DNA of 64,000 nucleotides from Methanobacterium sp. PtaB.Bin024 (GTDB taxonomy: Archaea; Methanobacteriota; Methanobacteria; Methanobacteriales; Methanobacteriaceae): positions 8,624 through 72,623 of the forward strand of contig MVPY01000033.1 in the NCBI GenBank assembly GCA_002067065.1. The letters run 5' to 3'. The notes under the pieces were generated by a model. It was given only the letters and a program-made list of their open reading frames with translations, was not told where the DNA came from and made no database searches. Of this stretch, positions 57,542 to 64,000 are shown one piece after another; within the stretch, counting starts at the first letter, position 1; every line of letters begins with the position of its first letter. A program made the translations under genes and the position numbers.

Positions 57542-58927
57542 ATGATAATGGATTTTAAAACTAATGGCCCCACCAAAAAATACGTTTTACTGATAAGTAT
57601 CATTGTCAGTTTCCTGGTTCCCTATATAAGTTCATCCATCAACATAGCTTTACCCGAAATTGGAAATGCCTTTACCCTTAATTCCATATTTTTGGGCTGG
57701 ATTACAACTTCTTATCTTCTGATTACTGGTATTTTTTTAATTCCCTTTGGTAAAATTGCTGATATTTATGGAAAAAAGAAGGTCATCACCTGGGGAATAA
57801 TCATCTTCACCCTGGGAAGTTTCTCATCTGCCATGGCACCCTCTGGAGGTATGTTGCTGTTATCCCGGGTTATCCAATCTGTGGGAAGTGCCATGATTTT
57901 TGGGAATGTTTACTCTTTAATCGCATCTGTTTTCCCAGGAAAAGATCAAGGCAAGGCTTTATCTTTAAGTGTAGGCACAGCTTATGTTGGACTTGCCATT
58001 GGCCCAGTTTTAGGAGGATTTTTAACCGAATTTTTTGGTTGGAGAAGCATTTTCCTTTTCTCCATCCCTTTCGGAATAGCCGCCATTATCGCAGCCCTAA
58101 AACTGAAAGGAGAATGGATTGAAGCAGCAGATGATAAATTCAGTGTAAGTAGCACTTCAGTTCTGGGACTATCCTTAACCGGGATAATTTATGGGTTTTC
58201 AGAAATTACCACCACTATTGGGATTATATCATTAGTAGCTGGTACTGTGGGAGTTGTAATATTCATATGGCTTCAAACCAAAGTTGAAAACCCCCTTATA
58301 CATCCAGAACTATTATTTAACAGAGCCTACGTGATTAACAATGTCACATCCATTGTAAATTATGGTCCAGGCATGCTTACTACTTTTTTGTTGACTTTAT
58401 ACCTTCAAAATATAAGGGATTTAAGTCCCAACCAGACCGGACTATTGTTATGTGTTCAATCTGTGTTTATTGCTATTTTTTCAATTTTAACCGGTAAATT
58501 ATTTGATTCAATGAAATCCAGACATATAGCTGCAATAGGAATGGTATTAACCGCTATCAGCTTAACAATCTTAACGTTTTTAGGGGAAACTACATCTTTT
58601 GTGATTATAGTTGTTGCCCTTGCCATTCTTGGGTCAGGTTATGGTCTTTCTGCTGCTTCCAGCACTGAAATTGCTGTGGAATATGTTGAAAAAAAATTTT
58701 ACGGTCTTTCAAGTGCAAGTTTGAACACCATGCGGGTGGTGGGTCAACTGATGGGTATGGGCGTGACCCTGGCAGTTTTAAACATATTCATTGGAAATGC
58801 CACCTTAAATCCCAGTAATTATACCCAATTCATTGCAGGTGCTAAAATACCCTTCCTAATATTTGCCATTCTATGTTATGTTTCCATATATGGCTATTTC
58901 ATTATGGGTGAAAGTAAGAGAGTATGA
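57542..58927 (+). CDS. MFS transporter, DHA2 (EmrB/QacA) type
   Basis: 461 aa, about 14 helices. SSSINIALPEIGNAF, GKIADIYGKKKVITWGII (motif A) and GLAIGPVLGGFL (motif C). Paralogue of the divergent 54584 protein. Start either 57542 or 57548. Last gene of the TetR operon. Confidence 0.85.
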   Translation: MIMDFKTNGPTKKYVLLISIIVSFLVPYISSSINIALPEIGNAFTLNSIFLGWITTSYLLITGIFLIPFGKIADIYGKKKVITWGIIIFTLGSFSSAMAPSGGMLLLSRVIQSVGSAMIFGNVYSLIASVFPGKDQGKALSLSVGTAYVGLAIGPVLGGFLTEFFGWRSIFLFSIPFGIAAIIAALKLKGEWIEAADDKFSVSSTSVLGLSLTGIIYGFSEITTTIGIISLVAGTVGVVIFIWLQTKVENPLIHPELLFNRAYVINNVTSIVNYGPGMLTTFLLTLYLQNIRDLSPNQTGLLLCVQSVFIAIFSILTGKLFDSMKSRHIAAIGMVLTAISLTILTFLGETTSFVIIVVALAILGSGYGLSAASSTEIAVEYVEKKFYGLSSASLNTMRVVGQLMGMGVTLAVLNIFIGNATLNPSNYTQFIAGAKIPFLIFAILCYVSIYGYFIMGESKRV

Positions 58928-59065
58928 AATACTGGAAAGATATAATACTCCCTTAAAATAGCCAATTTGTAACAAATAATTAGTTTTCAACTATAATCAA
59001 TATTGATATATTAGAATAATATTTATATATCTGAAGTTAAGTAGAATTACTAAGATAGTACTAAA

Positions 59066-59491
59066 TTGATTTCAATTAGTAGTTTGAGCATTCGATTGTC
59101 AAAAAGAAACATCATCAATAATCCGGGGGGGCTTCAATTTAAATCAAGTTCCAGTTTAAAATCAGTTCTATTGTGCCATAGACTACCTGAAAGAACTTTC
59201 AGAATAGGTAAATGGTACTTTCCAGTTTGTTCCAGATGTACTGGGCTGTATGTTGGGACTTTTTCATTTTGCGTCTGTACTAACCTGGTAAACATTTACT
59301 ACACACCCGAATTATTATTGATGGGAATTTTGCTCCCCCTACCCACATTTTTAGATGCCATCACTCAGTATACTGGTTATCGGGAGAGTAACAATTTATT
59401 GCGATTTTCTACAGGAGTAATGGCGGCTGTAGGTCTGGGTATACTGGTTAACGTGTTGAAATTGATGTTAGTAAACTTGGAGGTATTTTAA
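59066..59491 (+). CDS. DUF2085-family membrane protein
   Basis: About 141 aa. LLCHRLPERTFRIGKWYFPVCSRCTGLYVG is the DUF2085 signature (CHR and CxRC-TG). Two to three helices follow. The start is unclear: TTG at 59066 or 59084, no good ribosome site, and a run of seven G inside the first 20 codons. Last base overlaps the next gene's start. Confidence 0.6.
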   Translation: MISISSLSIRLSKRNIINNPGGLQFKSSSSLKSVLLCHRLPERTFRIGKWYFPVCSRCTGLYVGTFSFCVCTNLVNIYYTPELLLMGILLPLPTFLDAITQYTGYRESNNLLRFSTGVMAAVGLGILVNVLKLMLVNLEVF

Positions 59492-60033
59492 TGAAAGATC
59501 CACAAAACCATGGTCGTAATGAACAATGTTTTAGATTTCCTAATAAGAAGATTGTAGGAGCTGCCTGTGGTGTTACTATTATTCTAGCGTCTTTAATATT
59601 GTTTCTTCTTTCAGGTGGTTTTAATGTACCGGATCTAGTTGGCTGTAACACAACCAATAACACAACAAAACTTGATAACCAAACGCTTATGGATGCTAAA
59701 CAGATCATGGCCAACGCCGTGCAGGTAGCACCAGGTCCCTGCTATTTTTATGAATCTAAATATGATGCATATATAGGTAAACCTGTAAAATTTAGCAAAG
59801 CAACAGTTATAACCAATGGAGGCACCTATATTACCTTCCATGGAGGAAACCCACAAAAATATGGTTATTTGGAATTAGACACTAATGCTCTGACCATCAA
59901 TTCAGATGATATAAACCCCGGAAGCCAATTTAATGTTTATGGTATATACGAAGGTATGAAAACTCATCCCAATGATGGTATTAACACTGCTGTTCCCACC
60001 TTCACCAATGGAATCCTGGAAAATGTAGCCTAA
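59491..60033 (+). CDS. Membrane-anchored extracytoplasmic protein, possibly OB-fold
   Basis: 180 aa. Cytoplasmic N-terminus, one helix (IVGAACGVTIILASLILFLL), Asn/Thr-rich linker (CNTTNNTTKLDNQT), then a compact beta-rich domain (YIGKPVKFSKATVITNGGTY ... GSQFNVYGIYEGMKT) reminiscent of an OB fold. Coupled to the preceding DUF2085 gene. Function unknown. Confidence 0.6.
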   Translation: MKDPQNHGRNEQCFRFPNKKIVGAACGVTIILASLILFLLSGGFNVPDLVGCNTTNNTTKLDNQTLMDAKQIMANAVQVAPGPCYFYESKYDAYIGKPVKFSKATVITNGGTYITFHGGNPQKYGYLELDTNALTINSDDINPGSQFNVYGIYEGMKTHPNDGINTAVPTFTNGILENVA

Positions 60034-60159
60034 ATAGGACTATATTCCAATATTCCTCTTTTTTATTTTCAATTAGACCAATCAGATCTCCATCAATTAA
60101 TCGGTTCACCAGGAACTTAACGGAACTTTTAATATCTTTTATCTATTTAAAGATCGAAT

Positions 60160-61572
60160 ATGGAAAGAAAGTGGATAATACTCATCAGTGTTGCCCTGGG
60201 AACTATAATGGTGCCAATCAATGCCACCATCGTTAATGTCTCCCTGCCCACCATAGCCGAGTACTTCCAGGTGACAGTTCCCATTGCCCAGTGGATTGTC
60301 AACTCTTATCTTATCACTTTAGTGTGTCTAGTGCTCCTTTTCGGTAGATTGGGTGCGCATTATGGTAAAAAAACAATTTATGTTACTGGTCTTGTGGGTT
60401 TCCTTTTTTCCTCTTTTTTATGTTATCTCAGTCCATCTGTACTGGCTTTGATCATATCTCGGGCTTTGCAGGGTCTTACTGCGGCCATGATGCTTTCTGT
60501 ATCCCTAGGTATTGTTAAGGATGCCTTTCCTGAGGGTGAGAGAGGCAAAAGTCTGGGGATATATGCTGTGGCCATAGCTACTGGAATGGCTTTAGGCCCC
60601 AGTATAGGAGGTATGATTGATTTTGTTCAGGGTTGGAGGTATGTGTTCCTTTTTAACATTCCACTGGGAATTATAAGCTTTTTATTGTGTTACTGGACAC
60701 TTGAAAATGATAAAACCAGCAAACTGAGGTTAAACATTGGCAGTGTAGTTTTACAATTTTTTTGGCTGTTTTTTATGGTTTGTGTGGTGAGTGAAACCCA
60801 AATTTATGGTATCGTACCTGAAACTATTCTTTTTGCCGTTTTAAGCATCTTATTTTTAATATTATTCATCCATCGTGAACTGAGGAGTGATTATCCTCTT
60901 ATAGATGTGATGTTGTTTAAGGATTTCCATTTTGCGTCCTTGAATCTGGCTTTGATGTTCAGTTACATCTCCCTGTACATGATCTTCTTTGCCATGCCAT
61001 TCTACATGGAGAAAGTTCTACATCTGAACTCTTACAATACAGGCCTGATCCTCACTGTAACCCCACTGACGATGATGCTGGTTGCACCTTTCAGTGGCAA
61101 GTTATCAGATAAAATAGGATCTGAAAAACCTGCATTTACTGGTTCGATCCTGTGTTTTATTGCCTTTGCTTTGATGACCCAATTAAACAGTGGCTCCAGT
61201 CATGGAGAAGTGATGTTGATGTTAGCCATTATGGGGATAGGTATTGCCTTCTTCCAATCACCCAACAACCGTGCCATTATGAATTGTTATCCTGGTGATG
61301 CCAGCATAATCTCCTCCATCATTGTAACTATGCGGGATCTGGGCATGATACTGGGAGGATCTATGGCTGCAGTTATTTTACACACTGCTATATCAGCTCA
61401 AGTGCTGGAAAAAGCCCAACTGTTCTCTTTGGCTGCCTATGATTTCAGCCTTGGTTTGGAAAGGTTGATGGTATTTGGGATGGTTCTGAGTATGATGATG
61501 GCTCTCTGTTCACTCTCTGGCATGGGTCTTAGAAGCAAGATTAGTTGTAGAATAAGAAAAGAATTTGAGTAA
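60160..61572 (+). CDS. MFS transporter, EmrB/QacA-like
   Basis: 470 aa, about 14 helices. PINATIVNVSLPTIAEYFQV, QWIVNSYLIT, GRLGAHYGKKTIYVTGLV (motif A), GMALGPSIGGMI (motif C), and FNIPLGII. Preceded by a TATA-like box and a very short leader (ATG 60160). Not a close copy of the 54584/57542 pair. Confidence 0.87.
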   Translation: MERKWIILISVALGTIMVPINATIVNVSLPTIAEYFQVTVPIAQWIVNSYLITLVCLVLLFGRLGAHYGKKTIYVTGLVGFLFSSFLCYLSPSVLALIISRALQGLTAAMMLSVSLGIVKDAFPEGERGKSLGIYAVAIATGMALGPSIGGMIDFVQGWRYVFLFNIPLGIISFLLCYWTLENDKTSKLRLNIGSVVLQFFWLFFMVCVVSETQIYGIVPETILFAVLSILFLILFIHRELRSDYPLIDVMLFKDFHFASLNLALMFSYISLYMIFFAMPFYMEKVLHLNSYNTGLILTVTPLTMMLVAPFSGKLSDKIGSEKPAFTGSILCFIAFALMTQLNSGSSHGEVMLMLAIMGIGIAFFQSPNNRAIMNCYPGDASIISSIIVTMRDLGMILGGSMAAVILHTAISAQVLEKAQLFSLAAYDFSLGLERLMVFGMVLSMMMALCSLSGMGLRSKISCRIRKEFE

Positions 61573-61668
61573 ACACCTCCAGATGGTCTTACCAAAAAAG
61601 ATTTTCTATAAGAGAATACAGAAATGACTAATATATAACTGGAAATTTTAATTCAGGAGATTCTTACT

Positions 61669-62286
61669 TTGAAATTCTTCCAAGATCCAGATAAACCTTT
61701 AGAAACCTGCCAGGAAATATCCTGTGATAAATGCAATGTATGTCAGGATTTAAATTGTCATTTTAACCTACATCAACTGATACAATTTCTTTTAAATGTT
61801 TCTCTAGTTATATTATTGGGTGGGATTGGTATCTATTACTACAACCCCTTACTTCTAATTCAATGGATAGTGATGTTTTTATTGTACTTTGGATTGGTTG
61901 AAATAAGGGTTATGTGTTCCCATTGTCCTCATTATGCTGAAACTGAAAGTAGCACCTTAAAATGCTGGGCTAATTATGGTTCACCCAAACTATGGAAGTA
62001 CCGTCCTGGACCCATGTCATCTGCTGAAAAAATTATCTTTATTCTGGGTCTGTTGGTTATATGGATTTATCCTATTGTTTTAATGATGTTATCCGTGAAT
62101 TACATATTTATAGTCCTATATCTAGTTTTCAGCCTACTTGCTTTTAACATAATGCGCAAATACATGTGCAGCCAATGTATTAACTTTGCATGTCCATCCA
62201 ATACCGTAGATAATTCCATTAGAGGAAAGTTTTTCAAACACAACCCGGAAATAGGGGATGCCTGGGAAAAAGAACAGAATAAATAA
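61669..62286 (+). CDS. Cys-rich four-helix membrane protein
   Basis: 205 aa, TTG start 8 bases after AGGAGA. N-terminus with cysteines (ETCQEISCDKCNVCQDLNCH), then four helices in two pairs (LLNVSLVILLGGIGIYYY; IVMFLLYFGLVEI; IIFILGLLVIWIYPIVLM; YIFIVLYLVFSLLAF), with MCSHCPHYAE and MCSQCINFACPSN between and after. The paired Cys clusters suggest metal or Fe-S sites near the membrane. No named family. Confidence 0.6.
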   Translation: MKFFQDPDKPLETCQEISCDKCNVCQDLNCHFNLHQLIQFLLNVSLVILLGGIGIYYYNPLLLIQWIVMFLLYFGLVEIRVMCSHCPHYAETESSTLKCWANYGSPKLWKYRPGPMSSAEKIIFILGLLVIWIYPIVLMMLSVNYIFIVLYLVFSLLAFNIMRKYMCSQCINFACPSNTVDNSIRGKFFKHNPEIGDAWEKEQNK

Positions 62287-62353
62287 CAAAAATCAAAGCT
62301 TAAAGAGGAAGGGCTTAATTTAGGAATAGGAATATTATATGTAAGAGGATATT

Positions 62354-63250
62354 ATGAGAAAAACTGAGAAAAGAATTGAAAATGAAATCTCAAGAACAGC
62401 AGAATTCACTTGTATGATGAGATCTGCTTCATTCTATGAAAAAACTCGCCAATACAAAAGTAATGATTATGTAGCACCCCTATTAGTTCCAAAATTTTTC
62501 ATGCCAGTAATTAAAATTAGGCCTCTCAGGAACTTCTTTATAAATAGGTTTTTCCCCCCAGGCATGTATGAATACGTAATTGCACGAACAAAATTTATTG
62601 ATTCAGTCTTTCAAAAAGTATTAAATGAAGGGTTTGATCAGATATTGATATTTGGGGCTGGTTTTGATTCACGAGGAGTTAGATTCGCTGATGCAAATAA
62701 GAAAACAAAGATCTTTGAGTTGGATGCACCAGTAACCCAGGAAGCTAAAATAAATCAGTTTAAAAAAAGGGGAGTGGAAATAGATCCAAAGGTTATTTTT
62801 ATTTCCATTGATTTTAACAAAGAATCCATTGAAAATAAACTCTTAGAATCTGAATTTGAAAAGAATCAAAAAACTTTATTCATTTTAGAAGGATTAACCA
62901 TGTATTTAGATTCTGAAGCTATTGATAATACGTTTAAGGTGATTAATGAATGTGCAGGGAATGGTAGTAAAGTTGTTTTTGATTATGTTTATCTATCTGT
63001 CCTAAGAGGGGAAAATCTTTATTATGGAGAATCTGAAGTTCTGGATGGAGTGAAAAAGGAAAACGAACCCTGGTCTTTTGGAATAGAAAAAGGGGAAATT
63101 GAATCATTCCTGGAAAACAGAGATTTAAAGCTGATTAAGAACTTAAATTCAGAAGATCTGGAAAAAGAATTCTTCAAAGATATAAAGGGAAATGTTATTG
63201 CTAAAGTGAATGGTACTCACTGTATTACATACTCAACAAAGATAAACTAA
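62354..63250 (+). CDS. Leucine carboxyl methyltransferase (PPM1/LCM)-family methyltransferase
   Basis: 298 aa. RTKFIDSVFQKVL, ILIFGAGFDSRGVRFAD (SAM motif), IFELDAPVTQEAK, and LFILEGLTMYLDSEAIDNTF are the LCM-family motifs. Archaeal/bacterial members methylate small-molecule carboxyl or hydroxyl groups; target unknown. Possibly cotranscribed with the ICMT-like gene 55 bases downstream. Confidence 0.82.
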   Translation: MRKTEKRIENEISRTAEFTCMMRSASFYEKTRQYKSNDYVAPLLVPKFFMPVIKIRPLRNFFINRFFPPGMYEYVIARTKFIDSVFQKVLNEGFDQILIFGAGFDSRGVRFADANKKTKIFELDAPVTQEAKINQFKKRGVEIDPKVIFISIDFNKESIENKLLESEFEKNQKTLFILEGLTMYLDSEAIDNTFKVINECAGNGSKVVFDYVYLSVLRGENLYYGESEVLDGVKKENEPWSFGIEKGEIESFLENRDLKLIKNLNSEDLEKEFFKDIKGNVIAKVNGTHCITYSTKIN

Positions 63251-63305
63251 GTATTCTTTTGAGAACTTCGAAGCCATTAATAAATTAAAAAGGGGGAAGG
63301 ATGAT

Positions 63306-63803
63306 ATGAATTGGAAGGAGTATATCCTGTCATGCATATGGAGTCCTTTACTGGTAATCCAATTCCTACTGGTTTTTATATTCGGATTTTACAATGAAGC
63401 AGGTCTCGATCCAGTGATGTATGTTGGATGGTTGATCTGGGTAATTTCAGTTATTTTCGGTTTTGGACCCATCATTGTACTTAAAAAGGAGGGTGAGGTG
63501 GAAGAAGGGGAAAGCTACGTTCACACCAAAACTCTGGTCACATCTAACATCTACTCCATCATTCGTCACCCTCAATACACTGCAGGGATACTGCTCAGTC
63601 TGGCATTGATCCTCATCTCACAAAGCTGGCTAATTATAGTCATGGGTCTGGTTGTAATTCCTTTATTGTATATCGATATTGTACAGGCTGATAAGTATGA
63701 AGTGGATAAATTTGGTGAGGAATATGAGCAATATATGGAAAAAGTACCCAGAACAAACTTCATACTGGGAATAATTAGAAGATTAAGACATAGACGTAAA
63801 TGA
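63306..63803 (+). CDS. Isoprenylcysteine carboxyl methyltransferase-like membrane protein
   Basis: 165 aa, four to five helices. SNIYSIIRHPQYTAGILLSL and DKYEVDKFGEEYEQYMEKVP are the ICMT/PEMT SAM-binding signatures. Second such protein in the window (other at 46734). Ribosome site GGGGGAAGGATGAT. Confidence 0.78.
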   Translation: MNWKEYILSCIWSPLLVIQFLLVFIFGFYNEAGLDPVMYVGWLIWVISVIFGFGPIIVLKKEGEVEEGESYVHTKTLVTSNIYSIIRHPQYTAGILLSLALILISQSWLIIVMGLVVIPLLYIDIVQADKYEVDKFGEEYEQYMEKVPRTNFILGIIRRLRHRRK

Positions 63804-63829
63804 TAGGCAATTAATTCCCATAAATTTCA

Positions 63830-64000
63830 TTATAGTTTTTAAAATCATAGTTTTTAAAATTGTTTTTTGTACAATTAAGCATAACTACCTCCCTTTAACA
63901 GTAATACTCTCTCCCTGATAAAATCGGGGTTGTAAAGTTTTTGGGTGTTGGCGTGATTTAATGAAAAAATTCTAAAACCCCTAAATTCAGAGTTAATTTA
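63830..64000. other. Window-end intergenic region
   Basis: No gene; a tandem ATAGTTTTTAAAAT repeat (about 63832-63860) with T runs may terminate the previous transcript. Confidence 0.4.

Overview
The window looks like the chromosome of a methanogenic archaeon of the order Methanobacteriales, probably Methanobacterium or a close relative. The grounds are a trpEGCFBAD operon with a divergent TrpY-type ACT-domain regulator (the arrangement known from Methanothermobacter), HypC, a DUF5518-type membrane protein, archaeal TATA boxes and GGTGA-type Shine-Dalgarno sites, AT-rich intergenic DNA, a tRNA without encoded CCA, and many small zinc-ribbon proteins. No rRNA, CRISPR array, transposase or replication origin was seen.

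Layout. 0-4.4 kb: the end of a TrmB regulator, a MurG-like glycosyltransferase, a FAD disulfide oxidoreductase, hypC and trpY. 4.5-11.1 kb: the trp operon, converging on a Zn/Cd P-type ATPase with an ArsR/SmtB-like operator. 13.3-15.8 kb: tRNA-Ser(CGA), a CPBP protease/zinc-ribbon/RDD fusion and a methyltransferase. 15.8-23 kb: an accessory island of exported zinc-finger proteins, including a thioester-domain surface protein with a DnaJ-type Cys-rich tail. The island also holds several decayed genes, a TetR regulator fused to an ATC-hydrolase-like domain, and a stand-alone paralogue of that domain. 23-27.7 kb: a CopB-type copper ATPase and a MarR-controlled operon (membrane protein, MarR, flavodoxin, CDP-alcohol phosphotransferase). 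27.8-38.7 kb: hydrolase, methyltransferases, TMEM175-like channel, two GyrI-like proteins, NYN nuclease, TrkA, a DGC protein beside a frameshifted arsenite methyltransferase, an MBL hydrolase and a STAS protein. 39.4-46 kb: two DUF4405-like membrane proteins, small secreted and membrane proteins, an SLC13 transporter, UspA and a PAS-only sensor. 46-64 kb: Fe-S flavoprotein, CapA, TetR with an aldo-keto reductase, MATE and three MFS exporters with TetR, and several membrane proteins and methyltransferases.

The least ordinary part is 15.8-23 kb. A secreted protein there carries both the Cys and the Gln-x-x-aliphatic-Trp signatures of an internal thioester adhesin domain, followed by four CxxC knuckles. 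Around it lie related membrane-anchored zinc-finger proteins and their wrecks. The motif TTAATGAATA, repeated at a 17-bp period, precedes this cluster; a closely related 17-bp-period repeat precedes the decayed TetR paralogue at 22.1 kb, which suggests one regulon.

Two other themes recur. One is promoter structure: TRP boxes, an 11-2-11 metal-sensor-like operator, a 22-bp MarR-type palindrome, TetR-type operators, and a GATCTGGG promoter element shared by four transcription units. The other is genes whose best ribosome-binding site points at a non-AUG codon (ATT, ACG, ATA). All functional statements rest on reading motifs by eye; no database search was run.
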